A DNA stretch of 64,000 bases from Diospyros lotus (lineage: Eukaryota > Streptophyta > Magnoliopsida > Ericales > Ebenaceae). The stretch is from contig NC_068350.1 in assembly GCF_014633365.1 (NCBI RefSeq), positions 12,563,787-12,627,786 on the forward strand. The letters run 5' to 3'. A model generated the notes under the pieces. The model made no database searches and was not told the origin of the DNA. It was given only the letters and a program-made list of their open reading frames with translations. The first letter of the stretch is position 1. The number at the start of each line of letters is the position of its first letter. Below, one piece after another: positions 11,035 to 20,590 of the stretch. The position numbers and the translations under genes are program-made.

Positions 11035-13957
11035 TGTAATACCTCGTAATTTAATTGTCCTAATTAGCGAGATAATGATAAGGAGTTTAAGGTCGTGGAA
11101 TATTCTATAGTAATAATTTTACCCGAAAGCCAACATTTGTGAGTGGAAATTGGGCCACTCCAAGGGGGAGGAAGTTAATTCCATTTATATAGAACTTATA
11201 AGCATTTTTATTGTTGTAGTAAGAAAACTACAATAATCGAATTTATAGAGAGGGAAAGCTGGAGCCAGGGCAAAGTAAGGTTGACAGTTGGTATGAGCTT
11301 GATGGTGGAGATAGGCGTTGGTTAGGTTCGGTCCTCGAGGTGCTGACCAGGGTCGTAGGTGGACCTCTGAGGGCATCTTCGGTACCGCTTGGAATTGTCC
11401 CCCTGTGTGCTTGGGACATATTTGCACTTATAGGCATAGGTTAGAAGGCACGCGGGGATTCCTCACCCGCATATGCCATCTAATGCTTAAGTCAGGGAGT
11501 AAGAAAGATGCAGCGTATCAGTAGGTTAGTAGAAAAAACCTACCTTGGCTCTGGAAAGAGCTTACTAATATAAGAGGATGAGATGTTTTCCTGTGCACAT
11601 GCATCCTGTGTCTGCAGGTGATGTGACTGAATATTCGGCATCAGCGGAGGTACTCAGATGGCGACATGGTGCCGATGAAACCTTCATTAATGAGGATGAG
11701 ATCCGTCATTAATGAAGATGGAATCCACATTAAATGAGGATGGGATTTAAGGTGGGCATACGGATATCCAGAGAGGCCTATAATGATGCTGCTTGCAGGC
11801 TGTTGTAAGGCCAGGATGGAACTGGCATGGGCCAAGAGGATGGAGCCAGATTGGACCTGAACGGCCTATTCAAAATAACACCCATTCCATCGCTACTCTT
11901 TCATTATTCCGCAGTCTCCTTGTCATGCGAGCTGAACAGTTCAGTTAGCGAGCTGGGAGCCTCGCTGGGAGTGCACCTGGCTAGATTAGCGAACTAGAAA
12001 CGCCAATCGGAGCTCACTAGAAGTATCACTAGGCACTCATTAAAAGCCTGCTTGGTCCCACGATCTTAGCTCTAGTTTTAACGATGCGTGAGATTGCTCC
12101 GATGAACTCAGCTTGGGGCCTATTGGGCTTTAGGCGATTGTGCTGGCTTGCTGGGTTTTAGGCGATTGGGTCGGCCTGCCGGGTCAAGTCCAGCCCATAA
12201 GGAGTAGCGCGAGAAATATGTATAACAATAATATACATATATATATACACAATTGTGGAGAGCAAGCAACAACTGCCTATAAATTGGTAGAGGTTTTGGC
12301 CGATTGAGAAGCAATAAGAAATGGAAGGAGATAGAGAGAGAGAACTTGGAAATGGAGGTGGAATGGCCAAATTCGGCCATGGCTGTAGCTACTTCAAGCT
12401 ATTGTGTAGTGGCGATTATGGTAGAATCGAGCAGAGCAGAGCGGCTGGTTGGAGACGGTAAGCGCGGTGAACAGTGGCAATGTCTGGCGGAAAGCAACGG
12501 GCAATGGATATTGCCGCATCCTTCAGTGCGACAGTCGAGAGCAGTGGTGGGCGTGAGGGTGGCAAGGCAGAACAGCGGCAAGCCAGGGGCAACGACGACC
12601 TAAAGGGGTGGTGTCGGAAGCACGGTAGTCGGGGGCGATCGTTGGCGGCGGAGGCAGGTAGCGAGTGGCCGCAGGGTTGGTGCACATGCAGCATGCACAG
12701 GAGGTAGGGAAGAAGAAGAAGAAGAAGAAGAAGAAGAAGAAGGTAGGAAGGGGAAGAAGAGAAGAAAAAGAATATAAAAGAAAAGAAAATAGAGAAAAAG
12801 AAAGAAAAATAGGGAAGAGGTTCTGAAAAATCCTAAAAAATTTTAGGAACTAATTCGGGGCTAGAGGAGCATGCCTAAAGCCAAGAAATTATCCTGGATG
12901 CGTTTCGATGTCATAACACACATACCGAGGAAGACTGAGAGGCTAATTTAAGGTGAGTAAATTTTTCTAGAAAATTTCAAAAAAATTAGGAAAGTTATTT
13001 TATGAATTGTTATAGAGAAATATTGGAGAAAATATTTGTAGAATATTTAGTTTGAATTTATCAAGGAAAAGTCAGAAGAAATAGAGAAAAATTATGAAGA
13101 AATTAGGAAAAAATAGAATATTGATATTCTTAAATAAATATGATTGACAAGGAATGTTGAGGTTTCGAATTGAGTCCATTAGAAACCTGGCATGAGAGTC
13201 AAGATATTCCGATATACGTTCGAGGTAAGTGGTTCTACCCTAAACTTGATTTTATGTAAATGATTTTATGATGTTGTCATGCCTTGATATGAATATATTA
13301 TATAGATTGCATTTACATATATTGATAATGAAATGTGTATATGTACACGTTGATATTATTGATCATGCATTGTATAAGGGTTTGAGAGTACGGGCCGGGA
13401 TCGTTGCTCTTCTAAGGGTGCACTTATACACCTCGACATATTGCAGGAAACCATAAAAATAGGGAGTAGCATTAAGGTACGGTCGGCTGAAACCAAAATG
13501 AAAAGGAAAATGACATTTTTCATTCATGCACGAAATATGTACCCTTACTTAGATGATTCATCATCTAACTTAGGGTTTGCCCCTAGAATATTCAAACATT
13601 TTAGGTGGAGATTATAGCAGAAACAAGGATGAATGATGCATAAAATGGCACTTAACAATGTGCATGATGAATTAATTGTATGTTATATAGCCCATGTATT
13701 TAAGGTCTGCTATGTTGAATTATGAACGTTTGCAGGAATGATGATGTATAACTGTATTATTAGTTAATGTTAAAGTGAAGGTTCGATTCTAGCTTCCGCA
13801 TTTGATGTATATGATGATTCTTTTTAGAGATAGATGTATGAAAATTTTGGGATGGATATGATGAATGATATGGTTTAGCATTAGTTTTGAAAGAAAAAGA
13901 TTTATTTTCCTATAATTGTTCCAAGTTATAACACGCCTGAGAAAGTAGGGTGTTATA
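11035..13957 (+). repeat. Chromovirus-like LTR, degenerate, forward
   Basis: Starts TGTAATACCTCG and ends GGGTGTTATA, a decayed version of the TGTAATG...TGTTACA ends of the intact LTR at 32848-34970. The 3' third shares several landmarks with that LTR: a CGAGGTAAGT-like patch (about 13219), the two-hairpin module at 13549-13604, and a GGTTCGATTCTAGCTTCCGC stretch (about 13778). The middle (about 11190-12110) looks foreign and includes a repeat that recurs in reverse near 60 kb. A GAA-rich run lies at 12711-12743. No target duplication was found, so it may be a truncated 5' LTR, not a solo LTR. Confidence 0.5.
11400..11770 (-). repeat. Copy of the 60-kb LTR-like repeat, opposite orientation
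   Basis: Read on the minus strand, this segment parallels about 59990-60310 on the plus strand. Shared runs include CATCCTCATT, a GACACCATGT-type run, TATTCAGTC, a CACCCTGCA/CACCTGCA run and AGCTCT(T/C)TCCAGAGC, in the same order. Both are diverged copies of one family. Confidence 0.65.
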
Positions 13958-14139
13958 GTTGAGGCTCGAGGTTGAGCATTTGTATGATTACTCGAGGATT
14001 GGCACAAAAATTAAGGTGGTCTAAGATATGTTCAAGGTGAGAGTTTTCACTTTGTTGTGCAGTAGAAAAATTCAAAAAAAGGAAAAAAGAATGAGGATGC
14101 TGGCGGCAAAAATTATCGTCAGCTGGCAGCTTTACAGCT

Positions 14140-14370
14140 GCGAGAAGCAGCCTCGCGGCTGATTACCGCGAGAGGCAGTCTCGCAGCAATGCCGCGAGGC
14201 ACAGCTGCCTCACGGCAGTGTTTGCCACAAGGCATAAATGCCTCGCGGCACTATTTGCTGCGAGGCTTCCTCGCGGCTGTGTTTGCCGCGAGGGATAATT
14301 GCCTCACGGCTGTGTTTGCTATGAGGCTGCCTCGCGGCTGTTTGCCGCGAGGCCCGACTGCCTCGCGGCG
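14140..14370 (+). repeat. Array of short GC-rich hairpin units in LTR U3
   Basis: Alternating GCCGCGAGGC and GCCTCGCGGC half-units separated by 4-12 nt. Each pair can fold into a stem of about 10 bp. A shorter version (about 19258-19450) lies in the 3' LTR. The array is just upstream of the TATA box. Confidence 0.8.
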
Positions 14371-14422
14371 GCTTCGTAACAACCTCCCCATTTTCTTTGG
14401 CTTTAATCCATTTAGCAAACGT

Positions 14423-14467
14423 CACGTGTCGACACCAGCCACCCTTGAGAATCGTGCCCTATAAATA
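14423..14467 (+). promoter_or_regulatory. LTR promoter: G-box plus TATA box
   Basis: A CACGTG G-box is followed 31 bp later by TATAAATA in the 5' LTR. The pair is kept in the 3' LTR (19504-19509 and 19541-19548). Conservation in both LTRs and promoter-like order support function. G-boxes bind bZIP/bHLH factors, and any stress or light response is inference. Confidence 0.65.
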
Positions 14468-14654
14468 CCTAGCCACAAGACATTAATAGGGACCTCCAAC
14501 TTGGGTAAATCTTATCACTTTGACTATTTTTTTCGTGAAGATTCATTGGGATTCGGGACTGACTTTGCCATCGGAGGGCCTTCGCGGGGAAGATCCTCGT
14601 GAGCCTTCTAACCCATTTTCTCAGCATTAACAGGATCGAATCCTTTCGGCGAGC

Positions 14655-15515
14655 CTAGTGGCAAAAGCTAGTGGTGAAGCTAGTGGCAAAAGCTAGCAGC
14701 GAGAGCTTGTGGCAAAAGCTAGCGGCGAGAGCTTGTGGCAAGAGCTAGCGGCGAAGCTAGTGGCAAGAGTTAGTGGCAAGAGCTAGCGGCGAGAGCTTGT
14801 GGCAAAAGCTAGCGGTGAAGCTAGTGGCAAAAGCTAGCGGCGAGAGCTTGTGGCAAGAGCTAGCGGCGAAGCTAGTGGCAAGAGCTAGCGGCGAAGCTAG
14901 TGGCAAGAGCTAGCGGCGAGAGCTTGTGGCAAAAGCTAGCGGCGAAGCTAGTGGCAAAAGCTAGCGGTGAGAGCTTGTGGCAAGAGCTAGCAGCGAGAGC
15001 TTGTGGCAAGAGCTAGCAGCGAGAGCTTGTGGCAAGAGCTAGCGGTGAAGCTTGTGGCAAAACCTTGTGGCAAGAGCTAGCGGCGAGATCTTGTGCCAAA
15101 AGCTAGCGGCGAAGCTAGTGGCAAAAGCTAGTGACGAGAGCTTGTGGCAAGAACTAGCAGCGAAGCTAGTGGCAAAAGCTAGTGGCGAGAGCTTATGGCA
15201 AGAGTTAGCGGCGAGAGCTTGTGGCAAGAGCTAGCGGCGAAAGAATTTGGAGAGCTTGTGGCAAGAGCTGGCGGTGAAGCTTGTGGCGAAGCTAGTGGCA
15301 AAAGCTAGCGACGAGAGCTTGTGGCAAGAGCTAGCGGCGAAGCTAGTGGCAAAAGCTAGCGGCGAGAACTTGGGGCAAGAGTTAGCGGCGAGAGCTTGTG
15401 GCAAGAGCTAGCGGCGAAGCTTGTGGCGAAACTAGTGGCAAAGCTTGTGGCGAAACTTGTGGCAAAGCTAGTGGCGAGGCCTTGTGGCCAAGCTAGTGGC
15501 GAATCCTTGCGGCGA
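14655..15515 (+). repeat. GCTAGC-rich 12-13 bp tandem array, 5' LTR
   Basis: Dozens of alternating half-units of the types AGCTAGCGGCGA(G) and AGCTAGTGGCAA(A/G). Many are variants with AGCTTGTGGC. The same array in the 3' LTR spans about 19745-20465. Any open frame through it is an artefact of the repeat. Confidence 0.9.
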
Positions 15516-15636
15516 ACATCCTAGCGGCAATTTCCCTCCAGGCGACATCTCTTACGGCAACCTAACTTCACCCGACACCAAGCTCGAGTGGACCCCACAT
15601 CATAAATTTTAATTGTTGTATTTTGGCAACAACAAT

Positions 15637-15653
15637 TTGGCGCCGTCTGTGGG
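15637..15653 (+). other. Primer-binding site of the TR-GAG element
   Basis: TTGGCGCCGTCTGTGGG begins two bases after the LTR end. Its first bases (TGGCGCCGT) are complementary to the 3' end of plant tRNA-Asp. Confidence 0.75.
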
Positions 15654-15684
15654 AAACGCAACAAATAGCCAATTTCAGCACAAA

Positions 15685-17291
15685 ATGCCGAGAGGGACAA
15701 GATCAGCCAGTTGGACGAGCCTGCCAGACCCCACCCGAAGGAGCGCTCGTACTAGGACGGGAGCCACGAAAAGCTCCCACCAGGTGCACTCTACAGTACC
15801 AGGATTTTTAGTAGATCACCTTAACAACGAAGTGCGTTCCGGGAACTTTCCTGTGCTCGAATGCAACCATACCATCGGACTAAGGGGCATGGAGCTTTCA
15901 GAGCAGGGAGAAGCACACATAACTGGATCGAGGAGATACACGATAGGGCGAGAGGAACAAGTCCCCCATGCAGTGCCCGCTAGTCAGGAACCACGCTCAT
16001 TTGGACAATCTTCAATTCCAAATGGAAACCTCGTGGGAACTTCAAGAACAGCTCCACCCACGGTTTTACTCTCAGATTATGAACTATTGCGGAAGAATTT
16101 TGTGGAGCTGAAGAAACAGAATGACGAACTCAAAATGTCCAATGAGGGGAATATGAGAAGACTACAGGAAGTCATTGCTCTGTTACGTGAACTAAGGCAG
16201 AACATTCACATTCCTCACATAGGACAAATTGATACAAGGGTAGAACATCGGAGATCCCAAGGCAACCCTTCAAGAGCCCCTCGACAGGGGATAAGAATCA
16301 GAACTCCAGGGCTGAATAGTCAAGTCCCGGAAGTAACGGACTCGAGAAGAAAAAAAATAACATGAGGGTAAGAAAAGCTCCCACGTATAGAGAGACAACA
16401 AAAAATACCTACTCGGGAGCGCCTTATGACCCATCTCTCGGCCAAAATGAAGGGAAGCAAGAAACATTTAGCGTTTCCGACATTAAACGCCTCATAGAGG
16501 AGGTGCTAAAATAGAAACAGGTAATGATGATACCAAAGGTAACTCCCTCGAAAGGGTTCCCTTTATCTGAGGAACTCCAGAGGTGACCAGTGCAACTAGG
16601 GTTTGAACTACCACAACTCTCGATATACTCAGGAAGGGAGGACCCCGAGAAACACTTACAACATTTTGTCGCAGTGGCCGTGTTACATGGATGGAATGAG
16701 GTCACTAGGTACCGGGTTTTCCCACTCTCCCTGGTAGGATAAGCTCAGCAGTGGTTCACTGAATTACCAGCAGGACATATACGATCATTTGAACAGTTGA
16801 AGAAAGAATTTCTAAATGCATTTTCTGTCTATCTTCCAAAGAAGAAGAGTGCAATATATCTAATGAGTTTATAACAGAAGTCGGATGAATCTCTAAAGCA
16901 ATACATAGAGCGGTTTAGAGTTGCGATGCAGGAAGTAAGGGATCTCCCAATCGGATTGGCAGCGTTAGCCCTACTAAACGGAACTACCTACGCCCTGCTT
17001 AGAAGATCCTTAGCTTTCTCTGAGCCAAATTCAGTGACTGAGTTGTTCGACCGAGTAGAACAGTTCGTCACCCAAATGAAAATTTTGGATACAGGGGAAG
17101 GTAATAGAAGAGGAAGGGAAACCCAGCCCGAAGTGCGAAGGACCTTACAAATCCAGAAGATGATAGACCCCAACAGGTGCACACTACCGACACTACAAAG
17201 CGAGGCGATAGAAAAAGCTCGGAACACTGTGCACCTCGAGAGGTACTTCCCGGCTTTAGCCCCAATGGAGGGGACGAAGCACGAGACATAG
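15685..17291 (+). pseudogene. gag: Degenerate gag of the TR-GAG element
   Basis: The ATG at 15685 (MPRGTRSASW) opens a 226-codon frame to 16365. It is a basic, low-complexity N-terminus followed by a short coiled coil (about residues 135-175, ELLRKNFVELKKQNDELK). An A-rich run near 16350 precedes a shift to another frame that continues from 16362 to 17291. That part resembles the retrotransposon Gag core: YSGREDPEKHLQHF, AQQWFTELP, SFEQLKKEFLNAF, SLKQYIERFR, then RVEQFV. Four stop codons interrupt the second frame (near 16513, 16586, 16739 and 16873). No CCHC zinc knuckle or protease follows. The protein would form the particle that packages element RNA. It is now non-functional. Confidence 0.82.
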
Positions 17292-17465
17292 AGTCAAGCT
17301 TATTGTCAGAAGCGTTCCTCGACCCGGTTAGAGGCCAGAATTATCTTTAAATTTTTCATTGTAATAACATCCCCTGATAAATAAAAGAATATATCCCATG
17401 TATTCCCGTGGAGTAGGCAAAACTATAAGCCGAACCACGTAAAATTTGCAGGAGCCCAGATTATT

Positions 17466-17861
17466 TGTAACGGCCGGGGTCCACATAGCAACGTATTGTC
17501 CGGTTCAGATCGCAACCAATCCCCGGTTTTATTGCTCTGGGATTTAATCCCAAAACGCGCGTCACTATGTAGAACACCCTTCGCACTTATATACCCAGTT
17601 TCCCCCCCTTTGCATGGCCGATGTGGGATTCGCCTAAGGTGCCTACATGCACCGCCCCTAGGGACTCAGCGTCCTCGCTGAGGTTTGCCCCACCACAGCA
17701 CTTAGAGGCTCGGGGGTCGGCTTTGATACCATTACTGTAATGGCCGGGGTCCACATAGCAACGTATTATCTGGTTCAGGTCACAACCAATCCCCGGTTTT
17801 ATCGCTCTGGGTTGCGACCTGAACCGGACAATACGTTGCTATGTGGACCCCGGTCGTTACA
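17466..17861 (-). mobile_element. TRIM-like miniature LTR element, 396 bp, nested
   Basis: Ends TGTAACGGCC and CGGTCGTTACA, flanked by a 5-bp duplication TTATT (17461-17465 and 17862-17866). On the minus strand the unit 17861-17736 looks like a 126-bp LTR. It is followed by GTAATGGTATCAAAGCC, close to the initiator-Met primer site (TGGTATCAGAGC). A second partial terminal repeat lies at 17466-17540. The outer 51 bp of the first terminal repeat (17811-17861) is an inverted copy of its other end, so the LTR is nearly palindromic. It has no coding capacity. A miniature inverted-repeat element is the alternative reading. Confidence 0.65.
17586..17629 (-). promoter_or_regulatory. snRNA-type promoter: USE plus TATA at Pol III spacing
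   Basis: On the minus strand, 17629-17619 reads ATCCCACATCG, an 11/11 match to the plant snRNA upstream sequence element RTCCCACATCG. TATATAAG follows at 17593-17586 with exactly 25 nt between. That spacing is characteristic of Pol III-transcribed plant snRNA genes such as U6; Pol II U-snRNA genes have about one more helical turn. No U6 or other known snRNA body follows. A transcript would start near 17560 and run into the terminal repeat. Confidence 0.6.
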
Positions 17862-17940
17862 TTATTTGTATGTGTCTTGCAGGTATGGCGGCCCAAGCAC
17901 AGCTCGCTTCCAATAGGTCAAGTCGCCTAGCTGCAATCTA

Positions 17941-19110
17941 GTGCCAATGACCACGGGATGGCCCGGGATTACCAGAACATCCGACGCCTATGTCCGCAGA
18001 CTCACCCGGATCCCTCGTTTGAGTTCGGTACTATGCCTTTTGGCTAAACTCGACTCCTTGGTTGATCTGGTGCCTAGGTCTCCCGAAAAACTCGGATGTC
18101 TGGTAGGAATCCCGTGCTGGACCACTGGCCAAACCTAGATTCCCTGAGGTAGACTGGCCCTAAGAAGGCGAAAAAAAAAAAAAAAGAGATTTGAAGTGAT
18201 CACCTGATAGCTCCAGCATAAGACCGCTCCCGAAGGTCAAGTCGCTTAGTGGCAATCTGGTGCCGATGACCACGAGTTGGCCCGGGATCACTAGAGGATC
18301 TGATGCCTATGCCCGCAAACTCACTTGGATCCCTCGTTTGAGTTTGGTGCTATGCCTTTTTTGGCTAAACTTGACTCCTTGGTTGATCTGGCGCCTAGGT
18401 CTCCCGGCAAACTCGGATGCCTGGTAGGAATCCTGTGCTGTGCCATTGGCCAAACCCAGATCCCCTGAGGTAAACTGGCCCAGGGAAGGCATGAAAATAC
18501 AACAACCCTATGATAACTCTACTGTGACCCCGCTTATCGGAGTTGAGTCATCCAGTTGTAATCTGGCGCCTATGACCACGAGTCAGCCCAGGATTACCAG
18601 GACATCCGACGCCTATGCCCGCAGACTCACTCGGATCCCTCGTTTGAGTCCGGTGCTATGCCTTTTTTGCTAGACCCGACTCCTTGGTTGATCCGGTGCC
18701 TAGGTCTCCCGACAAACTCGGATGTCTGGTAGAAATCCCGTGCCGGATCATTGGCCAAACCTAGATTTCCTGGAATAGGCTAACCTCGAAAGACGAACAT
18801 GGAGAGCATAACAGCCAGAGCGCTACAACCCATCATAGGATTGCCGGATGCTCTAGAGACTGTGCCCGTAGGCTCGTCGGGATCCATTGACTGAGTCCGG
18901 TGCTATGCTCCTGAGCTAGACCCGGCTCCTTAGTTGATCCGACGCTAGACCTCCCGGCAAGCTCGGACACCAACAAAAATTCCGCAATGAAATCTACCTA
19001 TCAAAGGAATGGCTGCCTAAAGATAATCTGGTACCTAAAAGTCCTTGGCTGGCGTTAGATCTTTGGGCATCATAGAATCTTTGGTTGAGTCAAGGTGCTA
19101 GACCCGACTC
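17941..19110 (+). repeat. About 306-319 bp tandem repeats, four diverged copies
   Basis: The landmark ATGACCACG recurs at 17947, 18266 and 18572, and a more diverged fourth unit follows from about 18840. Shared segments include GACTCCTTGGTTGATC and AAACTCGGATG. The region is between gag and the 3' LTR, where an autonomous relative would carry pol. Confidence 0.82.
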
Positions 19111-19161
19111 CTTAGCTAAATATTTTTACTCTTCAAATTTCATTTAAAGACAAAACAGAAG

Positions 19162-19174
19162 AGTAGGGGGCAAT
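19162..19174 (+). other. Polypurine tract of the TR-GAG element
   Basis: AGTAGGGGGCAAT lies directly before the TGTTGTGCC start of the 3' LTR. A purine-rich run there primes plus-strand DNA synthesis in LTR elements. Confidence 0.65.
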
Positions 19175-20585
19175 TGTTGTGCCATAGAAAAATTCAAAAA
19201 AAGGAAAAAAGAATGAGGATGCTGGCGGCAAAAATTGCCGCCAACTGGCAGCTTTGCAGCCGCGAGAAGCAGCCTCGCGGCTGCTGGCCGCAAGCTGCCT
19301 TGCGGCTGATTGCCGCGAGAGGCAGTCTCGCGGCAATGCCGCGAGGCACAGCTGCCTCGCGACAGTGTTTGCCACGAGGCTGCCTCACGGCTGTGTTTGC
19401 TGCGAGGCTGCCTCGCGGTTGTTTGCCGCGAGGCCCGATTGCCTCACGGCGGCTTCATACCAACCTCCCCATTTTCGTTGGCTTTAATCCATTTAGCAAA
19501 CGCCACGTGTCGACACCATCCACCCTTGAGAATCGTGCCCTATAAATACCCAACTATAGGACATTAATGGGGACCTCCAACTTGGGTAAATCTTATCACT
19601 TTGAATACACTTTGACTATTTTTTTCGTGAAGATTCATCGGGATTCAGGACTGACTTTGCCATCGGAGGGCCTTTGCAGGGAAGATTCCCGCGAGCCTTC
19701 TAACCCATTTTCTCAGCATTAACAGGATTGAATCCTTGCAGTGAGCCTAGTGGCAAAAGCTAGCGGCGAAGCTAGTGGCAAGAGCTAGCTGCGAGAGCTT
19801 GTGGCAAAAGCTAGCGGCGAAACTAATGGCAAGAGCTAGCGGCGAAGCTAGTGGCAAGAGCTTGTGGCAAGAGCTAGCGGCGAGAGCTTGTGGCAAAAGC
19901 TAGCGGCGAAGCTAGTGGCAAAAGCTAGCGGCGAGAGCTTGTGGCAAGAGCTAGCGGTGAAGCTTGTGGTAAAGCCTTGTGGCAAGAGTTAGTGGCGAGA
20001 GCTTGTGGCAAAAGCTAGCGGCGAAGCTAGTGGCAAAAGCTAGCGACAAGAGCATGTGGCAAGAGCTAGCGGCGAAGCTAGTGGCAAAAGCTAGCGGCAA
20101 GAGCTTGTGGCAAGAGTTAGCGGCGAGAGCTTGTGGCAAGAGCTAGCGGCGAAGTTTGTGGCGAAACAATGTGGAGAGCTTGTGGCAAGAGCTAGCGGTG
20201 AAGCTTGTGGTAAAGCCTTATGGCAAGAGCTAGCGGCGAGAGCTTGTGGCAAACGCTAGCGGTGAAGCTAGTGCCAAAAGCTAGCAACAAGAGCTTGTGG
20301 CGAAGCTAATGGCGAAAGCTAGCAGTGAGAGCTTGTGGCAAGAGTTAGCGGCGAGAGCTTGTGGCAAGAGGTAGCGGCGAAGCTTGTGGCGAAACTAGTG
20401 GCGAAGCTTGTGGCAAAGCTAGTGGCGAGGCCTTGTGGCCAAGCTAGTGGCGAATCCTTGCGGCGAACATCCTAGTGGCAATTTCCCTCGAGGCGACATC
20501 TCTTACGGCAACCTAACTTCACCCGACACCAAGCTCGAGTGGATCCCACATCATAAATTTTAATTGTTGTATTTTGGCAACAACA
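19175..20585 (+). repeat. 3' LTR of the TR-GAG element (1411 bp)
   Basis: Has the same order of blocks as the 5' LTR: hairpin units, G-box, TATA box, GCTAGC-rich array and GGCAACAACA end. It has fewer units in both arrays. Point differences between the LTRs are visible, so the insertion is not recent. Confidence 0.87.
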
Positions 20586-20590
20586 CACTT

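Larger units (their letters stand above)
14053..15634 (+). repeat. 5' LTR of the TR-GAG element (1582 bp)
   Basis: Contains, in order, a block of GCCGCGAGGC/GCCTCGCGGC hairpin units (14140-14370), a G-box CACGTG (14423-14428), a TATAAATA box (14460-14467) and the GCTAGC-rich short tandem array (about 14655-15515). It is longer than the 3' LTR by 171 bp, mainly through extra repeat units in the two arrays. Confidence 0.88.
14053..20585 (+). mobile_element. Complete gag-only LTR retrotransposon (TR-GAG type), 6.5 kb
   Basis: Two LTRs (14053-15634 and 19175-20585) both start TGTTGTGC and end GGCAACAACA. They are flanked by a perfect 5-bp target duplication CACTT (14048-14052 and 20586-20590). 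The primer site TTGGCGCCGTCTGTGGG follows the 5' LTR, and a purine tract ending AGGGGGCAAT precedes the 3' LTR. The interior encodes only a degenerate gag. No protease, reverse transcriptase, RNase H or integrase motif was found, so mobilisation in trans by an autonomous partner is inferred. This matches the published TR-GAG class. A TRIM-like element sits inside at 17466-17861. Confidence 0.88.

Noticed and set aside
12304..12707. Several overlapping open frames on both strands (60-99 residues)
   Set aside because: They lie inside an LTR, are Arg/Gly/Ser-rich from a GC-rich patch, and show no domain, splice structure or family resemblance.
14189..15234. Repetitive frames such as KLSPLAFATSFAAS
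   Set aside because: They are translations of the tandem arrays in the LTR, not proteins.
14655..15515. CRISPR-like array of short repeats
   Set aside because: Units abut with no unique spacers, the repeats are diverged, and the sequence is plant nuclear DNA inside an LTR.
17586..17629. A true U6 or other snRNA gene
   Set aside because: Only the promoter elements are present; the downstream sequence matches no snRNA body that I recognise.
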